From contig PMES01000054.1 in assembly GCA_003154775.1 (NCBI GenBank), positions 37,072 to 101,071 on the forward strand: DNA of 64,000 nucleotides, given 5' to 3'. This document shows, piece by piece, positions 53,126 through 62,675 of this stretch (position 1 is the first letter of the stretch; every line of letters starts with the position of its first letter). Source of the stretch: Acidobacteriota bacterium (GTDB lineage Bacteria; Acidobacteriota; Terriglobia; Acidiferrales; UBA7541). A program made the translations under genes and the position numbers. The notes under the pieces were generated by a model. The model was not told the origin of the DNA. It worked only from the letters and a program-made list of their open reading frames with translations, and made no database searches.

Positions 53126-53794
53126 ATGCTGCGTGCACTTGTGCAATTGGCGAAGTCCGAAGAAAAAGCTACCCATTCCCCGGGCGGCCGCTGTTTGCAT
53201 TTGCCGCGCTATGCCGCGTGCTTTGGCCTGCTGGTGATCGCCGCGTCTTTGCAGGGCTGTGGCTTCGGCTTCGATGCGTCAAAACCCGCCGCAGACGCCG
53301 CGCAGAAGCCCGCCATTCCCGAGGAAATTCAGGATGCCACAAAATCGCTTTTAGGGAGCGAGGCGCAGGTCTTGCTTTTTGGCGACCTGGCAAAGACGGG
53401 CAAGCAGCAATTTCTGGCGGCAAATGTTGTGCCAAACACTCCAAAAAGTACGGTTGCCGGCATGGTGATAACGCGGGCCGTGATCGCCGAAAACGAAGAT
53501 GGCAAGTGGGTTGAGCTGGTGCGGTGTGACGAATACCTGAAGAACGCGAAAGGCTACCTGGCGCTCACGCCACTGCAAGCCGTGAGCGGCTGGAGACTGC
53601 AGTACGAAAACAGCGCGGAGCAAGGAATGGCGCTTTACCTGACGCCCGTGCAGGCGGGCACGAGCGGGCGCACACTGCCCATCGCGGTTCGTTGGAACCC
53701 CGCGACGAAACGCTATCAGTCCATGGACTACTCCTACACCAATTTCCTGGGTGAAGCCCCCACGCTCCAAAATTCGAGGTCCACATTGCGATGA
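53126..53794 (+). CDS. Lipoprotein preceding ABC exporter
   Basis: The 222-aa protein has a long N-terminal region and a lipobox FGLLVIAASLQGCG, so Cys near residue 45 is likely lipidated. The mature domain is soluble with mixed structure (EEIQDATKSLLGSEAQVLLFG, AGMVITRAVIAENEDGKWVEL). A later start at an internal codon nearer the signal is possible. Its stop overlaps the first ABC gene as ATGA, indicating coupled translation. Function unknown; a periplasmic partner of the exporter is plausible. Confidence 0.7.
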   Translation: MLRALVQLAKSEEKATHSPGGRCLHLPRYAACFGLLVIAASLQGCGFGFDASKPAADAAQKPAIPEEIQDATKSLLGSEAQVLLFGDLAKTGKQQFLAANVVPNTPKSTVAGMVITRAVIAENEDGKWVELVRCDEYLKNAKGYLALTPLQAVSGWRLQYENSAEQGMALYLTPVQAGTSGRTLPIAVRWNPATKRYQSMDYSYTNFLGEAPTLQNSRSTLR

Positions 53795-55728
53795 GCACGG
53801 CGGCCGCAGCCCTGCGCGCAGGGGAGCCCGCGAAGAAGGGCGCCAAGGTCTCTTCATGGGAGAATCTGCGCGGCCTGCTGCCCTATTTGGGGCGCTACAA
53901 AGGCGCGATTGCGCTGGGCATGCTCACGCTGTTACTGATGGGGCTGATCGGAAACGTGGTGCCGCTGACGACGGGGATCATCACGGACACGCTGGCGGGG
54001 AGCCCGCGGCCGTTTGAACTCGCGATGCATGGCGCGCATGACGTTCCGCCGCTGAGTTGGCTGAGCGATCTGGTGCCCTACTACCAACCGCACAGCCGGC
54101 GCACGTTGTGGATTTATTGCGTGATACTGATCGGGTGCATTGCGCTGAAGGGCTTGATGTCGTTCGCAACGCGCTGGGTCCTGATCGGCATTTCGCGCGA
54201 CATTGAATTCGATATCCGCAACGATGTTCTGGACCGGCTGCTGGTGATGGAGTCGGAATTTTACGTGCGCAACCGCACGGGCGAACTGATGTCCCGCGCG
54301 ACGAACGATTTGAATTCCGTGCGCATGGTGCTGGGCCCGGGAATCATGTACAGCGGCACGACCATCGTGACCATGGTTTTATCGATCTCGGTGATGGTGG
54401 TTTTGTCGAAATCGCTGACTTTATGGGTGCTGTTGCCGGTTCCGGTGGTGGCGATCACGGTGCGGCATTTCGGCAAAGTGATCCACGAGTTGTACGAAAA
54501 GATTCAAGCTTCACTGGCAACGCTTTCCGCCAAAGTACAGGAGAATCTCTCCGGGGTGCGAGTGATTCGAGCGTATGCGCAGGAAGAGGCGGAGATTCAC
54601 CTATTTGACGAGCCGAACCGCGAATACGTGGCGAAAAACGTGCAGTTGATCCGGATGTGGAGCATGTTCATGCCGTCGCTGCAGGCGCTGATCGGGACGA
54701 CGTTCCTAATCGTGCTGTGGCAGGGCGGTTACCGTTTCCTGTACGGACAGATGTCGCTGGGCGCGCTGATTACTTTCAACACGTATTTGAGTTTTCTCGT
54801 ATGGCCGATGATCGCCCTCGGCTGGGTGACGAATATTTTTCAGCGCGGCGCGGCGTCCATGGGGCGGTTGAATTACATCCTGCGGGCCAAGACGCAGATT
54901 GACGATCGCGACGCGAAACTCCCCGCGGGAAGACAGCCTGAGGGCAACATCGAGTTCCGTAATTTAAACTTCACTTACCCTACGAGGCTTTCCGGGAACG
55001 GCGCGCCCGCTTCCAACGGCCACGTTCCTCAGCCGGTGTTGCGCAACATCAATCTGACAATTCCCGCCGGCTCAACGCTCGCCGTTGTCGGGCCCACGGG
55101 CAGCGGCAAGACGACCCTGGCGGCGCTGGTGGCGCGGCTCTGGGAAGTGCCAGCAGGCCAGTTGCTGATCGACGGGCACGCCATCCGCGAATGGCCGCTG
55201 GAAACGCTGCGTCGCGCGATCGGCTACGTGCCGCAGGATACTTTTCTGTTTAGCGAAACGGTGGGGGAGAACATTGCGTTCGGCGTGCCGGCGCACGATC
55301 CAGTTGAGGTTCAGGAAGCCGCGAAAATCGCCAGCTTGCATGGCGACGTTGAGGGCTTCGCGAAGAAATACGAAACGATGGTAGGCGAGCGCGGCATCAC
55401 GCTTTCCGGCGGGCAGAAACAGCGCACCGCCATCGCTCGCGCGATTGTCCGCGATCCCCGGATTCTGATCCTGGACGATTCCCTTTCCGCCGTGGATACG
55501 CAGACCGAAGAAAAAATCCTGGGGCAATTGCGGGGCGTGATGCGCGGCCGCACCACCATTCTGATCGCCCACCGCACGTCCACGGTGCGCGACGCCGACC
55601 AGATCGTGGTGCTAAAGGACGGCCAGATCATCGAGCGCGGCACGCACGACGAATTGCTGGCGCGCCAGGGCTACTACGCGGATTTGTATCAGAAGCAGTT
55701 GCTGGAAGAAGAGCTCGAACGGGCATGA
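53791..55728 (+). CDS. ABC exporter half-transporter, degenerate-site subunit
   Basis: The 645-aa protein has six membrane segments and a C-terminal ATPase: Walker A GPTGSGKT, signature LSGGQKQR and Walker B LILDDSLSAVD. The residue after the Walker B Asp is Asp instead of the catalytic Glu, the hallmark of the degenerate site in heterodimeric exporters such as TM287/288 and BmrCD. It overlaps its partner by four bases. Substrate unknown: drugs, lipids or lipid A are all possible, and lpxB follows the pair. Confidence 0.9.
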   Translation: MSTAAAALRAGEPAKKGAKVSSWENLRGLLPYLGRYKGAIALGMLTLLLMGLIGNVVPLTTGIITDTLAGSPRPFELAMHGAHDVPPLSWLSDLVPYYQPHSRRTLWIYCVILIGCIALKGLMSFATRWVLIGISRDIEFDIRNDVLDRLLVMESEFYVRNRTGELMSRATNDLNSVRMVLGPGIMYSGTTIVTMVLSISVMVVLSKSLTLWVLLPVPVVAITVRHFGKVIHELYEKIQASLATLSAKVQENLSGVRVIRAYAQEEAEIHLFDEPNREYVAKNVQLIRMWSMFMPSLQALIGTTFLIVLWQGGYRFLYGQMSLGALITFNTYLSFLVWPMIALGWVTNIFQRGAASMGRLNYILRAKTQIDDRDAKLPAGRQPEGNIEFRNLNFTYPTRLSGNGAPASNGHVPQPVLRNINLTIPAGSTLAVVGPTGSGKTTLAALVARLWEVPAGQLLIDGHAIREWPLETLRRAIGYVPQDTFLFSETVGENIAFGVPAHDPVEVQEAAKIASLHGDVEGFAKKYETMVGERGITLSGGQKQRTAIARAIVRDPRILILDDSLSAVDTQTEEKILGQLRGVMRGRTTILIAHRTSTVRDADQIVVLKDGQIIERGTHDELLARQGYYADLYQKQLLEEELERA

Positions 55729-57614
55729 GCAATATTCAAGAAGAAGAAGCGATAGGAAAAGCGTACGACTCGCGGCTAATGAAGCGGCTGCTGGAGTACA
55801 TGCGGCCGTACAAGTGGCGCGTGGTGTTCGCAATGGCGCTAGTGTCCGTGGTGACGCCGCTGGAGCTGGCTCCGCCGGCGCTTTTCTGGAAGGCCATCGA
55901 CAAATACCTGATACCCGGCACCACGGGAATTATCAGCGTGGCAGAGGCAAAGCATGGGTTGCTGCTGATCAGCGCGATTTACATACTCGTGCTTCTGTTC
56001 GATTTTCTGGCGCAATACGTTCAAATCCGGATCATGCAGCGCGTCGGGCAACAGACGATGTACGACATGCGCAAGGAGATCTTCGGGCACCTGCAGCGGC
56101 TGCCCATGACTTATTTCGACAAGAACCCGGTGGGACGGCTGATGACGAGGGTGACCACGGACGTGGACGCGCTGAACGACCTCTTTGCGGCCGGCGTCGT
56201 GACCATGATCAATGATTTCTTCCTGCTGGCGGTGATGGCCATCTTGCTGTTTTCCATTGACCGCAGGCTGGCGCTGGACGCGCTGGTGGTGCTGCCCTTC
56301 ATTTTTGTGGTGACGCTGGTGTTTCGCAAATACGTGCGCGACGCGAACCGGAAGATCCGGACGGCCATCGCGCGGATCAACGCGTTCTTGCAGGAATACA
56401 TTTCCGGAATGAGCGTGGTGCAGCTTTTCAACCGCGAGCGCCAAGCGCGAGAGGAGTTTGCGCGCCGGAACAAGGACAACATGCTGGCGTGGCGGGATGC
56501 CATCCTCGCGTATGCGCTGTTTTATCCCGTGGTGGAATTCCTGAGCTTCGCGACCATCGCCCTGATCTACTATTCGGGAGGCAACCGGATACTGGGCGGA
56601 ACACTGAGCCTGGGTGTTCTGACCGCGTTCACGATGTACGCGCAAAGATTCTTCCGGCCGATTCAGGACTTGAGCGAGAAATTCAACATTTTGCAGTCGG
56701 CGATGGCGGCTTCCGAACGCATCTTCAAGCTGCTGGATGAGCCGATTACCATCGACACGAATCTCAATGCGCAAGCGATCGTGAAGCCGCGGGGCGAAGT
56801 GGAATTCCGCAATGTTTGGTTCAGCTACCGCGACGTAGCCGAACCCGCCGACGAGGACTGGGTGCTGCGCGATGTTTCCTTCCGCATGCTGCCCGGACAA
56901 TCGTTTGCCATCGTGGGCCACACGGGCGCGGGCAAGACCACGCTGATTTCGCTGCTGCTGCGCTTCTACGATATTCAGCGCGGCCAGATTCTTCTGGATG
57001 GCGTTGATATTCGCCTGCTGAATCTGCAGGAATTACGCAAGCAGTTTGGCATTGTGCTGCAGGACCCTTTCCTTTTCACCGGCACCATCGAATCGAATGT
57101 CCGGCTGGGCACACCGGGAATCACGCGGGAAGATGTGGAGCACGCGCTGCGGGAAATCGGGCTGGGCGAGTTTATTCGATCGCTGCCGCAAGGCGTGGCC
57201 ACGGATGTGAACGAGCGCGGCTCCACGCTTTCCGTCGGCCAGCGGCAACTGATCAGCTTCGCGCGGGCGCTGGCGCACAATCCGCGCTTCCTGATTTTGG
57301 ACGAAGCCACGTCCAGCGTGGACACAAAGACGGAATTGCTGATTCGCGAGGCGCTGAACCGGCTGCTGACGGGCCGCACGGCGCTGGTCATCGCCCACCG
57401 CTTGAGCACCATTCAGGACGCCGACCACATCCTAGTCTTTCACAAAGGCCGCCTGCGCGAGCAGGGCGCGCATCAGGAACTGCTTGCGCAGCGCGGCATT
57501 TACTATCGCCTGTACCAGTTGCAGTATAAGGAGCAGGAGCTCCACGAACCGCTGGCTAACGATCGCCTGGCAGGCTCTTCACCGCTGCCGGCTTCGCTCC
57601 CCACCAGCGATTGA
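55725..57614 (+). CDS. ABC exporter half-transporter, canonical-site subunit
   Basis: The 629-aa partner of the previous gene has the transmembrane domain (LLEYMRPYKWRVVFAMALVS onward), Walker A GHTGAGKT, signature LSVGQRQL and Walker B LILDEATSSVD with the catalytic Glu. The atypical LSVGQ signature pairs with the consensus site of the other half in a heterodimer. Start overlaps the upstream stop. The pair forms one complete inner-membrane exporter. Confidence 0.9.
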   Translation: MSNIQEEEAIGKAYDSRLMKRLLEYMRPYKWRVVFAMALVSVVTPLELAPPALFWKAIDKYLIPGTTGIISVAEAKHGLLLISAIYILVLLFDFLAQYVQIRIMQRVGQQTMYDMRKEIFGHLQRLPMTYFDKNPVGRLMTRVTTDVDALNDLFAAGVVTMINDFFLLAVMAILLFSIDRRLALDALVVLPFIFVVTLVFRKYVRDANRKIRTAIARINAFLQEYISGMSVVQLFNRERQAREEFARRNKDNMLAWRDAILAYALFYPVVEFLSFATIALIYYSGGNRILGGTLSLGVLTAFTMYAQRFFRPIQDLSEKFNILQSAMAASERIFKLLDEPITIDTNLNAQAIVKPRGEVEFRNVWFSYRDVAEPADEDWVLRDVSFRMLPGQSFAIVGHTGAGKTTLISLLLRFYDIQRGQILLDGVDIRLLNLQELRKQFGIVLQDPFLFTGTIESNVRLGTPGITREDVEHALREIGLGEFIRSLPQGVATDVNERGSTLSVGQRQLISFARALAHNPRFLILDEATSSVDTKTELLIREALNRLLTGRTALVIAHRLSTIQDADHILVFHKGRLREQGAHQELLAQRGIYYRLYQLQYKEQELHEPLANDRLAGSSPLPASLPTSD

Positions 57615-57628
57615 GCATTCTTTCTCTC

Positions 57629-58777
57629 ATGCCACCGATTCCCTTACTGCTCTCAGCCGGTGAAGCTTCCGGGGATATGTACGCGGCGCGGCTGGCAAAA
57701 GCGCTGCAAGAGCGATTGGATGTGGAAATTTTCGGCATGGGCGGACCGCAGATGCGCGCGGCCGGCGTTGAGATCATCATTGATTCTTCCGAGGTGGCCG
57801 TTGTGGGCATCACGGAAATCCTGGGCCGTTTGCCGTCGCTGCTCCGCGCCATGGATCGCCTGGTCAGCGAAGCGGACCGCAGGAAACCCGCGCTGGCTAT
57901 TCTTACGGACTTTCCCGGCTTTCATTTGCGGCTGGCCCGCAAGCTTTTTCCGCGCGGCATTCGCAATGTCTATTTCATCTGCCCGCAATTCTGGGCCTGG
58001 CGTCCGTGGCGGGTGCGGCTGATCCGCGAGCGGTTTGTGAAAGCACTGTGCATCTTTCCGTTTGAAGAAAAGTTTTTCCGGAATGCCGGCGTGCCCACGG
58101 AGTTTATCGGGCATCCACTGGTAGGCGCGGTCAGCGCGACACAGAGCCGCGAGCAATTCTGCGCCGCGCAGGGCCTCGACCCCGGCGGCAAGATTGTGAC
58201 GGTTTTGCCAGGCAGCCGCGCGGGGGAGTTGGCGCATCACTTACCTGTCTTGCAGAAGGCCTGCGCGATTATTCACGGGAAGGTGCCGGCACAGTTCGTC
58301 GTGGCGGCCGCGCATCCGAAAAACGTGGAGCGTTTGAAGGCTGGCTGGCCCGCGGCGCTGACCGTGCGCGTCGTCGAGGGGGAAACGTATAACGCCCTGG
58401 CCTGCGCCGATGCCGCGATTGTCTCCAGCGGAACCGCGACGGTGGAAGCCGCGTTGCTCGATGCGCCCATGGTGGTGATTTACAAAGTGTCGGCGCTGAC
58501 GGCCACTTTGGCTGGGCCCCTTGTGCGTACACCTTTCTTCGCCATGGTGAATCTAATAGCGGAGCGCAAGGTGGTCCCGGAATTGGTGCAGGACCGCTTT
58601 ACCCCGGAGCGCGTGGCGGCGGAAACCCTGCACCTTCTGGAAGACGCCAACGCGCGAGAAGAATTGCGGCGGGGCCTAGCCGAAGTGCGGCGGAAATTGG
58701 GGCCGCCGGGGGCCATCGAACGCGCCGCCGACCACATTGCCGCTTTACTGGGCCCCGGCACTGGCAACGCTTCCTAA
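57629..58777 (+). CDS. lpxB: Lipid-A-disaccharide synthase
   Basis: The 382-aa GT19 glycosyltransferase joins lipid X and UDP-diacylglucosamine in lipid A synthesis, showing that the organism makes lipopolysaccharide. Conserved parts are LLSAGEASGDMYAARL, FGMGGPQMRAAG, TDFPGFHLRLA, PQFWAWRPWR, FIGHPLV, TVLPGSRAGELAHHLP and SSGTATVEAAL. ATG 57629 is chosen over TTG 57611. It is not in the usual lpxD-fabZ-lpxA-lpxB block but ends a lipoprotein-ABC-ABC operon. Confidence 0.95.
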   Translation: MPPIPLLLSAGEASGDMYAARLAKALQERLDVEIFGMGGPQMRAAGVEIIIDSSEVAVVGITEILGRLPSLLRAMDRLVSEADRRKPALAILTDFPGFHLRLARKLFPRGIRNVYFICPQFWAWRPWRVRLIRERFVKALCIFPFEEKFFRNAGVPTEFIGHPLVGAVSATQSREQFCAAQGLDPGGKIVTVLPGSRAGELAHHLPVLQKACAIIHGKVPAQFVVAAAHPKNVERLKAGWPAALTVRVVEGETYNALACADAAIVSSGTATVEAALLDAPMVVIYKVSALTATLAGPLVRTPFFAMVNLIAERKVVPELVQDRFTPERVAAETLHLLEDANAREELRRGLAEVRRKLGPPGAIERAADHIAALLGPGTGNAS

Positions 58778-58785
58778 GGCGTTGC
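58764..58785 (+). terminator. Hairpin over the lpxB stop
   Basis: GCAACGC and GCGTTGC form a perfect 7-bp stem whose eight-base loop contains the lpxB stop codon. No T run follows, so termination is doubtful; it may instead protect the mRNA end. Confidence 0.25.
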
Positions 58786-58832
58786 TATCCTATGTACATG
58801 CCCCGGATGGGAACCCTCCGGAAAGGTAAACG

Positions 58833-60986
58833 ATGACGCGACGCCAATTGGGCTGCCCCGCGGTGTGGTCGGCCCTGCTCCTGATTCTGACGGCTTTCTG
58901 CTCGCCCCTGCGCGCCCAGACAGCGCGTCCACCGAGCTTTCTGGCGGAAAAGTACGAACTTGCCGCCTATCTGGACACCGCCGGCCAATCCATCAACGCG
59001 GTTGTGAAGATCGATTTCCGCGCCATGGACGTTTCCACGAATCTGCGCGTCGAATTACACCAAAATCTGGACGTCAGGGACGTCAAAACCACGGACGGAA
59101 AATCGCTCACTTTTCAGCGCGAGAACGATAATCCCCTGTTCGTCAACGTGATTCTCCCCGCGCCGGTGGCGGTCGGCAAAACCGTGACGCTGACCTTCAG
59201 CTACGCCGGGCTTCTGGTGAATGAAGAGAACAGTCCGGTGCCGAATATTCGCGTGGCATCCATCGGCAAGGATTGGGTGTACCTGCTGCTGCCGTCGCGC
59301 TGGTTTCCCCTGACGAATTATCCGGCGAACCGCTACACGGGAACGTTTCGGCTGAATGTGCCGGATACGATGGCGATGGCGGGGACGGGCAAAGCCGATT
59401 CGCCGCAACCGCTGGCGCCGCGCGCACCTGCCGAGGGCAACCGCTTGATGTACACGTTTCACTGCGATCGCCCGGAACCCAACGGGTCCTTCGTAGGCGG
59501 CCCATTGCAATTGAATCCCAAGCAGGCCGAAGGGATCAGCGTGGCCGTGTACGCGCCGCACGCCGATTCCGGCAAGGCGCAGGAGTTCGCGAATATCGTG
59601 GCCCACCAGGAAATCATTTTTTCGGATTTATTCGGGGCGCTCCCGGACCCGGATATCGCCGTCGTGGAATTGCCCGACGGCACGCTGCGCGAATTTTCCG
59701 CGCCAGGTGTGGTGATGCTCGGCCATCGCGTGTGGGATCCCAAGTACAGCGATCGCACGCTGAGCCGCCTGGTGGCGGGCCAGTGGTGGGGAAGCGAGGT
59801 GCTGCCGGCCTCCACCGCGGATGTCTGGATCAGCGATGGACTGGCGCGCTATTCCGAGGAGCTTTACGCCGAACAGAATTTCGGCAAGGAAGCCGGTCTG
59901 AGAGCCATTGACGAATTTGCGGTGGGCGCGCTGATGTTCGAGGATTCGGCCCCGGTGGCACAGTCGGCGCGGCTGGTGCCGTACTCCGCGGAGTACCGCT
60001 CCGTGGTGATGAACAAGGGCGCGATGCTCTTTCACATGCTGCGCGCGCAGATGGGCGACGTCGCCTTCAAGTCGCTGCTGCACGCCTTCTACACCACGTT
60101 CCAGGGCAAGACCGCAACCATGCTGGCTTTCGAGGGCATGGCCATCGCCACCGCCGATGCTGCGACAAAGCGCGGTGACGAGCCACGGAACTTGCAGGGC
60201 TACTTCTCGCAATGGCTGAACTCGACCGGCATTCCGGAATTTACGCTGGAGTATGTGACCTACCGGACACGCAAGGGCTTTCGCATCGTCGGCAAGCTCA
60301 AGCAGCCGCTGGACACCTTCGCCATGCTCATCCAGGTGCGCATTGATACCGAAGGAAATCCGGAGTTGAAAACCATCGACGTCGTTGGCATGGAGTCCGA
60401 TTTCACGGTGGAGACTTTTGGGCGGCCGAAATCCGGCGGCATTCACATCGATCCCAACAACTTGATTCTGAAGAGTTCGCCGAGCCTGCGCGCGCGGGCG
60501 GCGATTGCGCGCGGCGAAGAACTCGCCGAACTCGGCAAATACTACGATGCGGTGCAGCAGTACCAGCGGGCGCTGAGCATCCAGCCCAACCGCTCGCTGG
60601 CGAATTTCCGCATGGGCGAGGCGTTTTTCTACCAAAAGAATTATCAGGCCGCAGCGAATGCCTTTCGCGAAGCCCTGGCCACGGTTCCGGAGCCCTCCGA
60701 GAAGTGGACGGAAGTGTGGGGCCATATCTACCTGGGGAAGATTTTCGATTTGCTGGGGCAGCGCGAGCGCGCCCTGAACGAATACAGCAAGGCCCGGCAA
60801 ACGAACGACAATACTGGGGGCGCGCAGGACAACGTGGAAGCGCTGGTGAAGAAGGCGTACACGGAAGGTGGCATGCCTGCGGTCACCCCCACGGATGCCA
60901 GTGCGACGCCGGCAAAGTCGAAAACGGCTGAGATGCCGGAGCCGGCGTCAGGTGAAAGGCCCACGTTGAAGCGGCCGAATCCGTAG
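58833..60986 (+). CDS. Exported M1-peptidase-like pseudoenzyme with TPR domain
   Basis: The 717-aa protein has a signal peptide ending SPLRAQ, an N-terminal M1-type beta domain (about 40-200), an M1/gluzincin-like helical domain (about 230-460) and C-terminal TPRs (about 550-680; ELAELGKYYDAVQQYQRAL, GEAFFYQKNYQAAANAFREAL). Where M1 enzymes have HELAHQWWG, it has RLVAGQWWG, and NEGFA is SDGLA, so all zinc ligands are missing. It is probably a non-catalytic binding protein of the periplasm. The Pro/Ala tail is low complexity. Confidence 0.82.
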   Translation: MTRRQLGCPAVWSALLLILTAFCSPLRAQTARPPSFLAEKYELAAYLDTAGQSINAVVKIDFRAMDVSTNLRVELHQNLDVRDVKTTDGKSLTFQRENDNPLFVNVILPAPVAVGKTVTLTFSYAGLLVNEENSPVPNIRVASIGKDWVYLLLPSRWFPLTNYPANRYTGTFRLNVPDTMAMAGTGKADSPQPLAPRAPAEGNRLMYTFHCDRPEPNGSFVGGPLQLNPKQAEGISVAVYAPHADSGKAQEFANIVAHQEIIFSDLFGALPDPDIAVVELPDGTLREFSAPGVVMLGHRVWDPKYSDRTLSRLVAGQWWGSEVLPASTADVWISDGLARYSEELYAEQNFGKEAGLRAIDEFAVGALMFEDSAPVAQSARLVPYSAEYRSVVMNKGAMLFHMLRAQMGDVAFKSLLHAFYTTFQGKTATMLAFEGMAIATADAATKRGDEPRNLQGYFSQWLNSTGIPEFTLEYVTYRTRKGFRIVGKLKQPLDTFAMLIQVRIDTEGNPELKTIDVVGMESDFTVETFGRPKSGGIHIDPNNLILKSSPSLRARAAIARGEELAELGKYYDAVQQYQRALSIQPNRSLANFRMGEAFFYQKNYQAAANAFREALATVPEPSEKWTEVWGHIYLGKIFDLLGQRERALNEYSKARQTNDNTGGAQDNVEALVKKAYTEGGMPAVTPTDASATPAKSKTAEMPEPASGERPTLKRPNP

Positions 60987-61034
60987 CGATTGCGCGCGGA
61001 AGAGTGCACTGACCCTCCCCCCCCTGTTTTTCAT

Positions 61035-61099
61035 AAGTGTTGATTCTAAAGGGGGATAAGTTTGTTTGTTTTCATACACTTTTGAAAGTGTTGATTCTA
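61035..61099. repeat. 14-bp direct repeats and palindrome
   Basis: AAGTGTTGATTCTA occurs at 61035-61048 and 61086-61099. Between them ACACTTTTGAAAGTGT (61076-61091) is an inverted repeat with 7-bp arms. The 450-bp gap 60987-61436 is otherwise non-coding and also holds a CCACCC hairpin repeat (61301). Function unknown. Confidence 0.5.
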
Positions 61100-61300
61100 G
61101 AGGAGGTTAGAGAGTGCTTGCCGGGGGTTAATTTTCAAAGAGCCTGGGGCCTCTGTAGAAGGACAGCCCCTAGCCGCGCGGAGGCGGCTATACCATTCAA
61201 ATTCATTATACTATAAGATTAATAGACAGTCAAGGAAAATCTTGGGTAGTAGGTCCGAAACTGGGACGAGGAGACTGGGGAACAAAGAGAAAAGAGCGGA

Positions 61301-61372
61301 CCCACCCTTGCGAAAACCGCAAGGATGGGCCACCCGAAGTTGCCTTAGTGCTTTAAGCGTGCGCCACCCGCC
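61301..61372. repeat. Dispersed CCCACCCTTTGC hairpin repeat
   Basis: CCCACCCTTGC and GCAAGGATGGG pair with one mismatch, followed by CCACCCGAAGTTG and, 30 bases on, by GCGCCACCCGCC. The same order of blocks occurs at 63667-63740, about 70% identical by eye. It immediately precedes the membrane protein gene. Confidence 0.6.
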
Positions 61373-61436
61373 CCTCCCCCCTGTTTTTTGTAAGGGTACC
61401 AATATACTGCACAGAAAATGTGCTAGAGTGCCGGCG

Positions 61437-62459
61437 ATGCTCTCTGCTATCCATCGCGCCTTTCATTGGAAGCACACCAGTTGGGTTATTGCGCTTGCCG
61501 GAGGTGCTGCTTTGACCGCAGCACTGGCCGATAAATTCGAACTGGCGTATACGTTCATCTTGATATGTGGCGTCTATTCGGTAGGTTGCTGGCTTAGTTC
61601 CGATGCGCTGGAACAAAAGCGGCCACGCAGCTCTCTGGTCCTACCCGACGCCACGCTGTACGTTCCTTCGGGTCGGCGCTACATGCTGTGGAAAGCCATC
61701 CCAACTCTTTTGATGATTGCGTTCTTTGCTGGCTGTGGTTATTTCGTTCATCGCCTACAGTGGGTATGGGAACTGGAACAATATGAGGGCTGGCTGTATC
61801 CAGCCAATGACCCTGACCCTCCTTGCAGTACTAGGTTTCCAGTTCCGGAGGGTGCAACAGCACTCTATCTAGGAAATTCTAGGCTGGTTGCTGGTGCAGA
61901 TGTAACCATGTGGTCTGTCTTGGTGCCTCAAGACCGTAGGATTCCTACGCCAGTGCTTGTTGTTGAACGAGACTTAGACCCTAGGATTGCAATTGACCTC
62001 GATGTGCGAGGAAAGGACGGAATAATTGTCGCACGTATTAAACACAACTACTTTATAGTAAATCGCACCCATATACTGACCATGCAACGGCCAGACAGAA
62101 GCACCTTGATAGTGACGGATCAAGAGGGAACAGAAGTGTTAAACGTAAGATACCTCAACCGACACGTGATACATTTGCTCGGAATATTCTACGTGATTGG
62201 TCAAAACGACCCGATCGTAATAAGTGAGACGAGGCAGGACATGGGTGCTGGTCGGAGTATTTTCAGCGGGGCGTGCAATGCTTCATATGGGTGGGGTGGG
62301 GATGTAGCCATGTCTCTGAGCACCAGCGGGGACGGAACGGGGAATCATGAGTACGATGCTCCTGGCTCTCGGGAACGCCCGTTATCGCCTGTCCGAAAAT
62401 GGAATGCGACCAAACAGGAATGGGAAAGCCAATTCCGACACCCAAGCAGCCCGAACTAG
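61437..62459 (+). CDS. Two-span membrane hypothetical protein
   Basis: The 340-aa protein starts at ATG 61437; upstream residues in the ORF track are encoded by the repeat. Two membrane segments (about 16-55 and WKAIPTLLMIAFFAGCGYFV near 90-110) are followed by an outside or cytoplasmic domain of about 210 residues with IIVARIKHNYFIVN, RPDRSTLIVTDQEG and EVLNVRYLNRHVI. The last two stretches resemble a recurring uncharacterised domain in bacterial hypothetical proteins. Lower GC than the core genes suggests accessory DNA. Confidence 0.7.
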   Translation: MLSAIHRAFHWKHTSWVIALAGGAALTAALADKFELAYTFILICGVYSVGCWLSSDALEQKRPRSSLVLPDATLYVPSGRRYMLWKAIPTLLMIAFFAGCGYFVHRLQWVWELEQYEGWLYPANDPDPPCSTRFPVPEGATALYLGNSRLVAGADVTMWSVLVPQDRRIPTPVLVVERDLDPRIAIDLDVRGKDGIIVARIKHNYFIVNRTHILTMQRPDRSTLIVTDQEGTEVLNVRYLNRHVIHLLGIFYVIGQNDPIVISETRQDMGAGRSIFSGACNASYGWGGDVAMSLSTSGDGTGNHEYDAPGSRERPLSPVRKWNATKQEWESQFRHPSSPN

Positions 62460-62482
62460 AGCGGTTTGAACGCAGCGAAGTA

Positions 62483-62580
62483 GGCGGGTGGCCCTGGTTA
62501 GGGGTGGTGGAATCGTTTGACATGGGGCATGGGGAGAGGATATCACTCCGACAGATATCGAGGAAGTGATCAGGGACGGA
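62483..62580. repeat. 98-bp direct repeat, left copy
   Basis: The element starts GGCGGGTGGCCCTGGTT and contains GGGGAGAGGATATCACT. A copy of equal length and about 75% identity by eye lies at 63405-63502 in the same orientation. The two copies flank the TIR gene. Confidence 0.65.
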
Positions 62581-62675
62581 CGGTCTTTGTGCTTGCACGG
62601 AAATTGTTCACGCGTTGTCCTCTTCGCCCCTCCCAAATCAGGGAATTCCATTGCGCTAAGCACGGGCCGCCCGCC

